Positions 27,123 to 40,990 of a stretch of 64,000 bases of DNA are shown here, in pieces. The DNA is taken from the NCBI GenBank assembly GCA_005784505.1, contig VCAZ01000050.1:2974001-3038000 (forward strand). The letters run 5' to 3'. The notes beneath the pieces are model-generated. The model had not been told where the DNA came from. It did no database searches and saw nothing but the letters and a program-made list of their open reading frames with translations. How positions within the stretch are numbered: the stretch's first letter is position 1; every line of letters starts with the position of its first letter. The stretch is from Bagarius yarrelli. Lineage: Eukaryota > Chordata > Actinopteri > Siluriformes > Sisoridae. Made by a program: the position numbers and the translations under genes.

Positions 27123-30100
27123 AAACCACATGTATCTGTCTGTCTGTCTGTATATCTATCTCCTCAACCCCATCGCCAAAAATTGCCCACCTGGGATATC
27201 TGTCTGCCCATCCATCTATGGTTGGCAATAACCGGGCCTGTGCTAAGGGCTCTCTTCAAAAACACTTGTAAATTGTGTGTGTGTGTTTCAGTGTGTGTGT
27301 CTGAAGTCTCATCTATAATGCATTACTATTCCTGTGCCTGCTTTAGCGGTGAGGCTGAATTAGAGCCTTCCGCTGCTACTAGGTAAATGATTATTTGTCG
27401 AGCTCGTTGTGTTTGCGCATCTTTAATAAAGGGGCTGGGAGTTTTTCAGGGCAAGTGTTTGGAGTTTTTCTAGGGGTAAAAACACTACAGCTGTAGGTAC
27501 CTACCAGCTGAGCTGGAAAAGTTGAGTTTAGTAGGAAATAAAATGTCACAATAAAGCAGTTACAGGTATAAATCCAATAGGCTGTGTGGTAGTTTGGGAT
27601 GTATTTTGATACATGCCCCACATCCACTGGGCACAGGCATTGAACCCCTCTGTAGGAGCTGCTGGAGGTGTAAATAATGTATTAACCCAGTGTAATAAAA
27701 CCAGTGGTGGAAAAAAGTACAGAAAATGTCTACTGAAGTTAAAAGTAACGATACTTAAGAAATGATTCACTTACAAGTAAAAGAACTGAAAAATAATATG
27801 ACTTGATGAAGAGTAAGAAAGGATTTTGTTAAAAAACTGCTCCAGTCACTGCGTTAGAAAGTATTTCAGTGTGTAAAATGTGATTTAAAAAATGTCCGGT
27901 GCAAGAAGAAGTGATTTTAATTCAGGATTTAATTTAATTTGTTTAGTCTAGAAGCTCTCATAGTGGAAAAATTCGAAATTGATTTGTCTTTTATGTCTCG
28001 TACGTGAACAGATATTTAATAAATATTTTAATCAATAATAATAATAAATATTTACTATATTTAATATAATATTTGTTGTTATCATGTTTAAAATAATATA
28101 ATTTAAAATGTATAATTTAGTCTAGTTGTTTTTGCTGTGGTATTTTTAGTAAAGTTCCTCATGTGAGTGTTCTGTAGGCTGATCATTTTTCTTCATGGTC
28201 TTCAGCTGCCACAGAATAAATATGTTTGATATCAAAATGGTTTTTTGGCTTAATTTCAATTAAAACTTTAATAAGAATCATAATCAAATCGCTTGTGTCA
28301 GATGGTAAAAAAAGAACTGAACTACTAAATATGATAAACAATAAAAATTATTTTGAAAAAAACAATATTTAACTATTAAAAAGGCATTCGTTTTCAAAAT
28401 TTAAGTGAAATTCTCCAGCAAATTACTACCTTAAAAAATGAATGGCTAAAAAAAAATGCACTTTAAAATGTAGTAAAGTTGAATGATTCATTTTAAAGTT
28501 AAGTAAAGGTAAAAGTACCACAATTTAATTATACTCAAAACGTAGAAAAAAAAATTAACCTAAGTACTTTATCGAAAGTGTTGGTGATTAGTTTCTTTCC
28601 ACCACTAAATAAAACACCTGTCTGACGTGTAAATTGGCTTTCGGAGGTTTGAAATTGATAGTAATGTCTTCTGTTTATAGACTTTTATTTTAATTGTCTA
28701 GTGAATAATAAATTGCTAAATCACCCAAATGATTCATTTCTGCCCAAATAGCATATCAGATCACTTAATAACGTTTCAAGTATTCAGTTTCCTGACCTAC
28801 CAGACTGATACGTCCTCTTCATCTGCTCCAGTTCAGCTTGAAAGCTCTTCTCCATAGCATTAATTTTGGTATTAATTCTGCTCTCTATTTGCTTTGTTTG
28901 ATCTCCAGAACGCTTCTTCTCCAACTGCTTCTCTATACGGCTCAGGTGATCAGTCATGAGATGTTCTTGTTCTTTTAACTTCTCCTCCACCTTCGCCTGC
29001 ACCCACAAAAAAAAATCACATTACATACATATCTCGTTATCTTCTTTGTATTTATAAGGATTAGAGAGAAGGACGGGTTCCATGCCCTCCGGATATATGG
29101 GATGTACTAGCAAGTCTGTCCCTAGGGTTAGAATTGGCTGCAACATTAATACACTGAATGGTATGAAGAAACAAGGTTGGGGCTGATTTCTTCTTGGATC
29201 AGACTTCGGATTCATCAGTACAGTAGTGCAAGAAATGAAATGTCACCTAGAGCGTATTTTGGCGTCTTTGACATACCTCTCAGCAGTGGTTATGGGTCAT
29301 TTGGATAATACACTTGGTAATGTAATGAACACTTTGTAATGTAATTTATAATTTTTTAATAGCCCCAAATCCTGAAAAACTTCATCCCAACAGTCTACAA
29401 ACTGATTACACAAAGATGACCATAAGTGTATTTAATGTAATTGTGTAATGAAGGTGTCCCACATTCATAATTTCACAGTTGAGCTACTAATTGATATTCA
29501 GGTTTTAAGTTCTAACGAATGTTTTAATGTTATGTTGATATTTTATGTTTATGTTTGAGTTTCATGTTTGTGTTTTTTTTGTCCATTCCCTTTACTTCTA
29601 CTTTACTTTCTGTCTTGTCAAGTGATTTTCTTGTCCATCTGTCATGTTGCTTTTGGTCTAGTCTAGTTGGGTTAGTTTGGTCAAGTCAAGTCAAGTCAAG
29701 TCAAGTCTAGTTGGGTTACTTTGGTCAAGTCTAGTTGGGTTAGTTTAGTCAAGTCAGGTCAAGTCTAGTTTGGGTTAGTTTAGTCAAGTCAGGTCAAGTC
29801 TAGTTTGGTTAGTTGGGTCAAGTCTAGTCTAGTTGGGTTAGTTTGGCCAAGTCAAGTCAAGTTGGGTTACTTCGGTCAAGTCTAGTTGGATCAGTTTGAT
29901 CAAGTCAAGTCTAGGGAGGTTACTTTGGTCAAGTCAGGTCAAGTCTAGTTGGGTTACTTTGGTCAGGTCTAGTTGGGTTAGTTTAGTCAAGTCAGGTCAA
30001 GTCTAGTTTGGTTAGTTGGGTCAAGTCTAGTCTAGTTGGATTAGTTTGGCCAAGTCAAGTCTAGTTGGGTTACTTCAGTCAAGTCTAGTTGGGTATAGTT

Positions 30101-33100
30101 AAATATACCTGCATTTGGGTTCTATTCCACTCGCCTTAATGAAGTTAACCAGCTATAATTATATAGTGTATTTATCTTTTTAAATCAAAACACAAACACA
30201 CAGAATGTACCATTCTCTCCTGCAGCAGTGTGTGCAGTTGTTGCCTGTTTTCTGTTTGGGTTTGGGTCGTGTTGCTCAGCTGCTTCTCTGTCCATCTTCT
30301 GATCCTGACTGCTTCCTCCTCCAGCTCCTTTAATCCATTGGATGTCCTACACAATCACACAAATACATTTTTTTTATACCAGAAATCTTTCTGTCTGAGA
30401 ATACTGACACTGATCATTTTCGATCCTGTGGTTAAACTGTGACTCACCTTTAACAGCAACTTTGTTTAATTGTTTAATAGGTTTGGTTCCCCGTAATGAA
30501 GATGTTATTACCTTAAAATTAGCACATACCCTCAGGTCTCAGACGCTTCGCTAATGCGACCTGCATGTTTTTATTATGTTAACGTTAATTCATATAAGTA
30601 AGTTACAAATGAGGAAGTAGGAAAAGGACAGCTACAAGATGAGTGTATTAATTGTGATAAAAAGAAAAGGTACCTTGTTGACGAGGTAACAAGCTGCCAC
30701 TGTTTGGCCTGTGAGCAAGGCCCTTAACCATAACTGTGCTGTCTGGATTATTGCCTTGATGATGGATGTTCATTTCATCATTTTGTAATATCCTTAAATA
30801 TACAGCGTTCTTCTAACTCAGATGCTGCTATTTTTACAGTTCAAGTTTTGTCAATGATCTTTTTCATAGTAAAGGGCAATAACACACTAGATGGGCAAAT
30901 TTTTGTGGACACCTGACCAACAAAACTGACTGTCAAATATGAAAGCACACAATGGCCTAAAGTAAACTAAGAGGCCACAATGACATGGTCTGTTTAGGCA
31001 CAAACTTGAGAGTTTTGCACAGAGACCTGACCTCAACTCCACTGACATCTTTAAAATATACTTAAATCAGTGTCTGACCCACTCAATGCCCCTGTGGCTG
31101 AATAAGCACGAATCCCACAAACCATACTACTGGGAGAACCTTTCTAAAACAGGAAACGCTATTATAAAAGCAAAAAACTCTAAATCCAGTTAAAGATGCT
31201 TAACAAGCACAAAAAAGGGTTATAGACAGAAATCTGTTTTATTAGTAGTAACCTTGGGGGCCCAACCTCCATATTTTATCATAGGGCGCAAAATTGCTAG
31301 CACATTCCCTGATCCGACATCTACAAACAGTAAATACTGATCCACACGCTACGCTTAGCATTAGACTTGCACTATCCATTACCACCACTATAACTGGAAG
31401 CCATTCATACCAAACCATTTAAACCAGAAAAGAAAATGTTCCTAAACTTACCAGAAATTTTACGGCATAATAGCTACTCATACATTTATGCTAATTTTCT
31501 TTAAAAGGTGTAAATAAATCTGGAATAAGCACTATTTATTAAATTCATTAAAAAATAATATCTCACCTTATTTCCAGCTGTTGGATGTTTTTCTGTATAT
31601 CTCCTGCAACATTCTTATAGGACCCAATCTGCTGGGTTTGTAACGTCTCCAACCTTTCCATAGACTCTGAAATCTAATAATGATAAAAGGGTGATATTTA
31701 AGAAAAATCATTTTAAAAGGTCACGTGGGCCAATTTACTGCACTATAAATAATAATATTCTGCATAAATGGACAATTTCTTTTTCCTTAAAGCACATTGT
31801 TTAAAGCCTCCGACACTGTGACAACAGTTCGATGTGTCAGTTTATACGCTCGTGCTGTTGGAAACAAAAGAAATCCATGCTGCGGAAACATTTCGGGTGT
31901 TTAAATAATGCTACAGCTTTCACACTGCTTTATCCGACTTGATATTAATCTGGTCTTAATGATTATATAGTCTATAGTCTGTATTTAGTGATATAGTTTC
32001 TATTACAAGAAAATGCATATTAGGAAATTATTCTAAGCAAACACAAACAAAAATAATTATTCGATAAGATTTATCAGGAATGTCTACAGGAACGACAGAT
32101 TAGTGAGAATTTCATTTTATTTTTATTTTATTTGTATAGAGTTTTTTTTACAAAATGATCATTGTTTTAAAGCAGCTGTACAGAACATAAAATAAAATAA
32201 AAATGTAAGTGTAGATTTTTTTTTATCCCTAATAGGCAAGTATGGAGCAACTGGGGAAAAAAAACGCCCTTAGATGGTATGAGGAAGAATCCTTAAGAGG
32301 AACCAGGTTCCGCAGGGAACCGATCCTCATATGGGAGACACCTGACAGTGTAATTATTCATAATTGTTAACATTATGGTGTGATTATAAATGATGACTTG
32401 TGTAACCTGAGCAACTTATTTTTGTACATCCAGGATCATCTTAGATGCCACACTAACTCTCCTCCGTGCCATCTTCTGTTTGAATGAAATATTTATAAAA
32501 TGGAGTCCAGCTGGTTTTCTTTAAAAGCTACCAGCAATAGACTTAAGCCAATTCTGTCAGGGTCACTAAATCCAGGGCAGATGTCAAGGGGTGCTGGTGG
32601 CGGATGGGGGTGTATATTCGCAGGCTGTGCCATCCCAAAAATGGTTGTTGTGACCCTCCAATTAAGTTTTTAATGAATTTAATATATATCAAACATAATA
32701 ACATAAATTAAACATTGAATATTTAGTGATATTTCAACGAATAAAAGTGATAAAACACAATTGATGTGTGTTTATTTATTTATTTTAAATCTCGTTTTTT
32801 TGATTGGTTGCGTTGCATCATTACATCTTTAGCATGTTGACGTGTACGCAGAGTAAAGCCTTCAATTTACATATGTTTAAATGTGACGCTTAGCTATTAG
32901 AACGTTATTACTACATATTATTGTTTTTTTATTGGTGATATTAATTAGTTTGTGATTTTCTTGTTCACTTTACAGGAAATGAGCTGAACGTCTCTACAGG
33001 TTGTATAAATGCGTTCTTGCAACTGTTAGTTTTGCTGATTGTGTTCTACCTCGTTGGAAGCCGCGTTCCTCCGTTAGTTACGGTCTGGTGCTGACTCTGA

Positions 33101-36100
33101 CTAAATCATGCCTGGAATATCAAACCCGTTCTGTTATTCTACAATAAACTGAATTATCCGTCTTTCTAGTGGTGGTGATCTTTTTCCTTCTCTCTTTAGA
33201 CGTTCTGGTTGTTTCTGGATTTCAATCATTTCATTTTTTTTACCATTTTGTCTCCTTAGAGGTGATTTACTTAGTAGTACAGTGGTTAAGGTGTTGGACT
33301 GCTAATTGGAAGATCAGGGTTCAATTCCCAGCACCTCCAAGCCACCACTGTTGGGCCCCTGAGCAAGGCCCTTAACCCCTAATTGCTCAGTTGTCTAAAA
33401 GAGATAACTGTAAGTCGCTCTGGATAAGTGCGTCTGCCAAATGCTGTAAATGTAAATGTAAAAACTAATTATTCTTCTCCTTAGTCTCAGGTTTCCTCTT
33501 TAAAGAATATATTTGTTAATGAAAATTATAAACCAACATGAAAATTATGCGATAAAAAACACATTTTAAAGCGAATTAATTTCTTAAAAAATCTACATTT
33601 GGAGTGTCCACCAGCTCTACAGGGCAGTAATGATGTCACAATCCACATTTCAATAACTTCAAGAAGAGAAATATAGAGTATATTCATGATTCAATCCTTC
33701 AGATTCAGTAAAGAATCTTATAATATGCAGGATTGAAACCAGCAGTGAAATTAGAGAATGAAATACAGAGATAAATAAGAGAAGTCTTTAAACCTAAATC
33801 TAAGTGTGGCAGATAAAAGAACCTGCTCACGATCCAAAACATTAAAGATGATCAGTCAAGCGCAGTGGTGGTGACATAGAGCTTGTGTTTGCATTGCTGC
33901 TTCTAGAACAGACTCATTAATCGTTACTAATGATGGTACATAGCAGCAGAATGAATTCCTAAATCTACAGAAACCTTCTGTCTTTCAGTTTACAGAGAAA
34001 TCAATCCAATCTGAGACCCAAAGGCCGCATTTACACCGCATGAATCATGTGACTCAATCCGTTTTTTTCTTTCTCCAGTGTGGGATCTGATTAACGATGG
34101 TATAAGCAGGAAAAAACACATGTATTCTGATATTTTCAGATTGGATTTAGGTCTCATTCATATGTGGTAATAAATGGGATATGAATCGGATTCGTTCATT
34201 AGCGTCTGTCATGTAAACAGACAGATCGGATTTTCAAATGTTAATGTGAGTCAAACGTCACTGAATAAACAGCGGTGGCGAATGACGTCAGTTTAGATGG
34301 ACACCAACAGCAACATGTAACTTAACACAACTGTGTATTTTGAGGTTTATTATTTTTGTTTATTGATTATTAATATTTTGTCCATTTTTTGTCTAATTAA
34401 AAAAATGAACACATTATTGAAAAAAAAAGATATTTATAACTTAGCAATCAATGCTACATTTGTCCAGGCTACAACAAAAACTCTACTCTTTTTTTTTCCT
34501 TCTAAAGAAAGCATCGATTTGCTGAGCGTTAAATATGATGCGGATGCAAAATACTAAATAATCATTACGTCTTCGTTCATTGTGTCCATTGTTCATCGTG
34601 CTGATTTAACTTCCTTTTCCGGTCAGTACGTCTACATTGGGTTGTTTTGCTGTGTATAGTGTAAATGCAGATATCGGATACGGGGCAGTTTTAAAAGATG
34701 ATATAAGCAGATCATTAAAACAGTTTAGTCACAAAATTGGAATTGGGCATCAAGACCTACTGTGTAAATGCAGCCTTCAAGACTAATGTTTTAGTTTTAT
34801 TGCCTATGTTTTTCTTACTTTTCACATTAAATTTGGTGGTCTGACATTGGGGGTGTTATGGTTTAACTGTTAAACACATCTCAATTTTAACCTAAAAATA
34901 TTAAACCTGGAATTCTGATCTATCGTCTAATTTTTTGAGTTAATTTTCCAATAAAAAATTTATTTCAATATTAATCATTTGAATAATAAAATTTTATAAT
35001 TCATTAATAGTTTATAGCTTTTCTATTTCACACATTAGCGAACAAAAATGTCAACCAGAAATATAGGCATCCTTCACTACCCCATCCCCCCACTTTAAAC
35101 AGGGTTGCAAAATATGCACTCCAGCCCTAAATAAGTACAATTGGATATTTTTTAGTTTATTTACGGTTAGTCAAAACTTTTTTTTACTGTATTTACTATA
35201 ATTAATGATCTCATTAGTTTTAATCAAACTAACATACGACATAAAACCAAAGCATCAATGATTCATAATAGAATAATAAGTGTCAGATTACTTTCTTGAA
35301 TGCAGCTGCTAATGTTAATGGTATGTACTGGCAAAAAATCTGGTTCAGTTTATATACAATTAAATACAATTTAAACTACAGTTTCGGCAGAAAATGATTG
35401 TTAGTCACATTAGTCTCTGTCTTAAACCTTTAGATTAAAGTCAGTTCCAGCACAAGCCTCACGATTGTCTCCTCATTCCACTGGTCTCTGTTTCCGCTAA
35501 GATCTATGAGGAAATAATCTCTGATTTACAGTTCTTATTATTGCCGGTGGCCATTTTAAACATTTTAAATGTTTGTAAGATGTGATTTGTACAGACTGTG
35601 CTGGGAAAAGCACACTTAGCTAATTATCTACTTAGCTGCCTTCACTATTAGTGAAATGTTGACTGCTTACAAAGTCACTGTTGTCATCAATATTTTTTCG
35701 TAATACATTTTGAAGTACTTTAGAGTTAATTCATTATATCTCACCTTAAGCTCCAAGTCTCTAACCCTAAGTTCAATTTCAGAACGCATTTCTGTGACTT
35801 CCTGTTGGAGCCTCAGGATTTTCTGTTCTCCAACCCTGACATCTCCAGAGAGCGTTGCTATGGTAGCATCACACCTAGTAGCAGAACAATAGCTATATAT
35901 TAATGCTTTAAGAAATGGTGGCTCTGGGTTCAAGCCTCACCACTGCCAAGCTGCCTTTTTTGGTCCTGGAACAAGGCCCAACCCTTTCTTCCCCTGGTGC
36001 TGTCAAGAAAATAAAAGTGTTAACAAATAGGCCTATCCATCTATCTATCCATCCATCCATCCATCCATTGTCTACACCCACTTATTCCTAATCAGGGTCA

Positions 36101-37345
36101 CAGGGATCTGCTGGAGTCTATCCCAACTGTCATAGGGTGAACATGCAAACCCCTGCAGGCGATACGAACCTGAGACTTCCTTACTGTGAGGAAACAGTGC
36201 AAACCCCTGAACCACCTTGCTGCCTGTATACACACTCTATTTTTGTCAATTATTAAAATTATCTTTGAATGAAATAGCTTTAAAAATTCTCTTTAAGAAA
36301 AGGGTCTAGTCTAAACATCTACATGTTTTCTGATAGATCATCTAATATAAAGTTTACTCCAAATTCTGGTCTAGTCCTTCCAGAATAGTGGAGGCTCATA
36401 TAGTACAATAAAGCCTCTCTAAAAATTGGGAACCAGTTCTATAGCCATGCTTGGATGGAATGTTTCACAAACACAGGTTACTGTACATGTCAGTTGTCGA
36501 TATATTTTATGCCATATAAGTGTTTGTGGTAGCACAGTGTTTATAGAGTTGGACTGCCTATTGGAAGATTGGGGTTTGTTTTACAGCCCTGTCAAGCCAC
36601 CATTGCTGGGCCCCTGAGCAAGGCCCTTAATTCCCAATTGCTCAGTTGTATAAAGGAGATGAATGTAAGTCGCTCTGGATGAGGACATCTGCCAAATGCC
36701 AGAAATGTAAACGTATGTGACAAGTGACATTTTGCTATTTTTACCTGGCCACTCTTCCACGAAGATCTCCAATCACAGTCAAGTTCTTGTGATCCAGACT
36801 TTGAACTGCGAAGGTTGTCCCTGCGGTTATACTGTCTCTCTGAACAATTTGAGCCTCCAGAACCTTTAAGTACAGTTAATAAGTCATTATAAAGAGAGAT
36901 AATGGTGACTAACTGACTATGCATTGTTTAATAATTTAGTCTGAAAGTAACTTCAGTCATTTTGCAACCAATGATGAATAGACACTAATTTATATTCCCA
37001 ATTCACTTTAATGCAGTTTTTTTTTCGTTTAATCACAATTACAGTTAGAAATTGACAAATGGCTTGTTCTCCTCCACATTCCATTTCTTTATTAATACAC
37101 AATAAAGTATATATGCTACCCACAGATAAGGTATACCTGAATGTCTTTGCTGAGCTGTTTGACAATATGTGTAATGATCTGTATATGGCTCTCCAGAAGT
37201 TTCCTTGCCGAGGCCTCCAGAAAAACAGATCCCTGGGTGTCATGTAGACTTTTGACAACATCTTCTTTGATTCTTAAGGCTGTCTCTAACAAAGTGGCCA
37301 GAGTTTGTTCTGGTCTGTTCGTCTCCATATACAGTGTGTGGACCT
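26885..37345 (-). CDS. fam81b: FAM81B coiled-coil protein, 7 exons, 5' exon not found
   Basis: Exons in transcript order: 37345-37137, 36863-36745, 35874-35745, 31673-31567, 30346-30211, 28996-28801, 27018-26885 (TGA at 26887-26885). All have AG acceptors and, except the last, GT donors; phases agree, giving about 342 residues. Family marks are ARKLLESHIQIITHIVKQLS (first exon here), IGDLRGRVARCDATIATLS across exons 2-3, and a long Glu/Lys/Gln-rich coiled coil to the end. The FAM81A/B family is small and poorly characterised; a coiled-coil role is inference. FAM81B rather than FAM81A is chosen because it sits beside ttc37, as in human. A start codon is missing: the first exon opens at acceptor 37345 (or 2 bases later at a second AG), so at least one exon lies upstream. 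Confidence 0.92.
27073..27122. repeat. ATCT microsatellite
   Basis: (ATCT)n, about 12 units, 55 bp beyond the acceptor of the last fam81b exon. Confidence 0.95.
27702..28607. mobile_element. Complete 906-bp hAT-type element with perfect target duplication
   Basis: Left end CAGTGGTGGAAAAAAGTAC; right end ...GTTTCTTTCCACCACTA; the inverted repeats match over about 11 bp with one difference. The 8-bp direct repeat AATAAAAC lies at 27694-27701 and 28608-28615 with no mismatch. Internal 'aagtac' and 'aaagtaaag' phrases and AT richness fit the fish 'cagtggtggaaa' hAT MITE type. No transposase frame is present. It lies in fam81b's last intron. Confidence 0.85.
29652..30096. repeat. Minisatellite 'tcaagtctagttgggttag'
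   Basis: Irregular tandem units of roughly 20-36 bp built from 'caagtctagttgggttag', 'tttggtcaagtcaag' and 'gtcaggtcaag'. It lies in the fam81b intron between 28996 and 30211. Confidence 0.9.
30870..31230. mobile_element. Degraded Tc1/mariner-like remnant
   Basis: 'tttttgtggacacctgacc', 'cctgacctcaactccactga' and 'gaataagcacgaatccca' recall a fish Tc1-like element (the transposase LDLNPIEH region). No frame is preserved. The assignment rests on memory of these phrases. Confidence 0.45.
32110..32350 (-). mobile_element. L2 LINE 3' tail fragment
   Basis: 'tttatttgtatagagttttt', 'cattgttttaaagcagctgt' and 'ccttaagaggaaccaggttc' parallel the 3' UTR of the 19168-22150 LINE. Confidence 0.65.
33266..33463 (+). 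mobile_element. Full-length V-SINE
   Basis: tRNA-like head 'cagtggttaaggtgttggac' with box-B-like 'gggttcaattcccagca', middle 'gggcccctgagcaaggccct', V-domain 'gtcgctctggataag', tail 'tgtaaatgtaaatgta'. A good reference copy for the window. Confidence 0.9.
34021..34777. mobile_element. TIR element, family 'aaggcygcatttacac', copy 1
   Basis: Left end AAGGCCGCATTTACACCGCA; the right end reads ...GTGTAAATGCAGCCTT, its near inverse. Body phrases 'gtcagtacgtctacattggg' and 'gtaaatgcagatatcggata' recur at 58330-58845 and 62820-63190. A lone end is at 40369-40410. No convincing target duplication and no transposase frame. Confidence 0.75.
35903..36010 (+). mobile_element. Second tRNA-like SINE, fragment
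   Basis: 'gggttcaagcctcaccactg', 'caaggcccaaccctttc' match the 18443-18880 family. Confidence 0.5.
36030..36232 (-). repeat. ATCC microsatellite plus dispersed fish repeat
   Basis: (ATCC/ATCT)n at 36030-36067, then 'cttattcctaatcagggtca', 'cagggatctgctggagtcta', 'gtgaacatgcaaacccctg' (family of 1-240). Confidence 0.7.
36521..36714 (+). mobile_element. V-SINE
   Basis: 'gtggtagcacagtgtttata', 'gggcccctgagcaaggccct', 'gtcgctctggatgagg'. It ends 30 bp from the fam81b exon at 36745. Confidence 0.85.
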
Positions 37346-37432
37346 CTGTGAACAAGCACAATATATTTTTATATTTAAAGAAGGACAATTGTTGAAATAA
37401 GAACGTTTAAATTGGTGATTTATATGAGACAC

Positions 37433-38492
<1,060 letters not shown>

Positions 38493-38559
38493 TTTTTTAT
38501 CCTGTCAGTCGGCTCTAAGTATCCTAATAGGCTCTGAGACACAACATGCTTTGAGAAGT

Positions 38560-40360
38560 GTTTCTATTAAACTCCTTGAACAACCCCTGAAGACCTCCAC
38601 AAATCACATGAGATATTGATTATCTGCTGTTGTGGCGCCATGTTGATGATCTCGAAGCGTTAGTGAGTGTTTAATCATGTCCTGGTCAGATAAATGAAAG
38701 GTCATAGATAAAACATAAGTCACTGAATGATCACTATCAGAGCTTCATATCAAGATGACATGTAATGGGGAATTTATTACCCTGTTCTTACTATTCTTTT
38801 CTTCACACTGTTTACAGTGAGGTTACAGAAGGATTGTACAATATATTATATATTATATTGTATATTATATGTGCTGTCTTATAAATTATGTTAAATAATT
38901 GCACAGTAGTTTAAGATCTGTCTAATTATCATTTAAAGAAATCCTTCTGCCAAAAGTAAAAATAATTATAGTATGGGGGAAAAAGGAGTTTGATAGAGTT
39001 TGAAAATGATTCTAAAATACTTTAAAACTAAGTGGGTCATGTTTCACTTTTTATAATTGTGATAAAAATAAAAGAAATGTTGGATGTTAAAACACCAGAA
39101 GTCAAAATGGTATTGAGTTACACAATATTGCATTTTTACTCTCTGATATGGATGTGATGTACCAGAACTTTTTATAATCAGTTTTGGATTTACTTAGTTG
39201 CAAAAATTGCCTTATTTTTCAGATTATTAAAATAATAATATAAATAATAATAATTATTATTAATATTAGTGTCAAAAGTGAAATAATAAATCGACTAAAA
39301 ATCCTAAAAACAGAAACAAAAAAAAGACGAAATGATCTTGTCTAATTTATGGCAGTATATTGTTATTAAAGTGTGTTATTAACACATACACATCGTGCAA
39401 TTATTCCAAAAATCTCCAAGCAGTTGTTCTGATTTTTTTGTGGCAATTGGTTGTTTAAAGTTTTAAAGACTTCTGCATAAATCCTTATGTTATATATCCT
39501 TAAATTACGGAATGTACAGACAAATAAAAGACTTAATTTAATACATTACACTTTTACGATCACATTTATGGACGTACTGCTCAGGCTCAGTCCTATATGG
39601 CTGTTAAGCTGTCTCGCTGGACAAAATTCTATAATAATCATATTGTTTAAAGTCTATTATAAACTATTACTTTCAAATTCCACTGCAAAACTGAACTTTA
39701 ATACAAAAAACAGAAGTTTACACACATGTCCAGCACTTGCCTGCAAAATGTTCCTCCTTTCTCTTGTGTGTGAAGTCGCTTGTTTAATCTGATCTCTTAG
39801 CTACTGCCGTTAGCGCTCCGTGGGTGTGATTGTACACTTGACAACCACTTACACTAAATAACATCAACATATATTAATGACTAATTCTGAACTCCATCTC
39901 AGGTGTTGTAAACATGGAAACATGGAGACAGATGTCTTTGCTATAAATCACTAACTGCTGTCCATTCCCCTGATGTTTACCAGCTCCAATCCCATAATAA
40001 ATGATGCCATACCATCACAGTGTCGGTTTCACGCTCATACAGTGTAACGATATAAGAAGCAGCAGGGAATTCATTTCGTTTCTCAGAGAAATTAAATGAC
40101 ACTGGTATTGTTTCACCAAGGAAGTAAATGTCCTGTAATTCTACAGATCAGGATCAAGATCTTTTGCCTGTTTTACTATTTTGTAGGTGTAAGAAGGAAA
40201 CATAGCTTCAGTGTTGTTGTTGTAGTTTCCTTCAACTTTAGCTTTCTGTTTAGGGCCCCAACAGGGAATGTCTGATCCACATTGATTTTGATTTTGATTT
40301 TGCACAGGTTTTACACCAGTTGCCCTCTCAAGGCGTGACCCCCTTTAATCCAGGCTTTGG
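38560..40360. other. Unassigned AT-rich spacer
   Basis: No gene, SINE or TIR element recognised. It lies within the likely fam81b first intron or upstream region. Confidence 0.4.
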
Positions 40361-40368
40361 ACTAGCAC

Positions 40369-40410
40369 CAAGGCCACATTTACGCTGCATGTTGCTTTAA
40401 AGTAATGTCT
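40369..40410. mobile_element. Lone end of the 'aaggcygcatttacac' element
   Basis: AAGGCCACATTTACGCTGCA matches the left terminus of the 34021 element; no matching second end was seen. Confidence 0.45.
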
Positions 40411-40559
40411 TTAATTAGGGGGCTTTAATTAAGTGTTTTATCATTCATAAAAAAATTTATTTAATCGGTTGTGAAATTTATTCAAACAAACTGCAAAGTG
40501 TATTTTTTTTACTTCTTATTTCCATGCTTTGCCTATCACATTACTGATACACACACATG

Positions 40560-40990
40560 TAATCAAAGTTATCAGTACAATCAGGACTCGGACAGGCCTG
40601 CCGGATGCCATGCCTTGCCAGGCCACCAGAGGGAAACAGAGAGATTTTCTGTTTTAGATCATGTGCTCTTGTTTGTTTATGTTGTCTGTGTTTTGTCATG
40701 TGAGTCTCTCTGTCCTGTCATTGGTTGATTGTTTCCTTATTGTTTTCAGGTGTTTCTTGTTTAGTGGATTGTCCCCCCCCCCCATTGTTTGTGTATTTAT
40801 ACCCCTGAGTTTCGATTTGTTGCTTTGTCGCTGTCATGGGTGATGTTTATGGCATGTTATGATTTAAGTTTATGTCTCTGGTCCAGTTATGTCAGCTCAG
40901 GTTCTGTTAAATTAGTTTTATTTTTTAGTTTTTTATGCTATTTAATTGTCTTTTGTTATTTCTTTAATAAACTGCACGACTTGTGACGGG
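40560..40990. repeat. Probable dispersed repeat ending in AATAAA-like tail
   Basis: 'ggccaccagagggaaacaga', a C10 run near 40770, 'tttgtgtatttatacccctg' and 'aataaactgcacgacttgtg' resemble a transposon-derived unit with its own polyadenylation-like end. The family is not recognised. Confidence 0.35.

Noticed and set aside
29652..30096. CRISPR-like alternation of repeats
   Set aside because: Units are contiguous and vary in length, with no unique spacers; it is a eukaryotic minisatellite.
33266..33340. tRNA-like sequence in V-SINE heads, also 53780-53850
   Set aside because: Box-A/B-like motifs only; no cloverleaf, and always attached to SINE bodies.
34333..34557. 74-codon plus-strand frame
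   Set aside because: Lies inside the TIR element; repeated without the frame at 62820.
39740..39800. Possible minus-strand fam81b exon with a GC donor
   Set aside because: Only a GCAAGT donor-like string; no start codon or family similarity.
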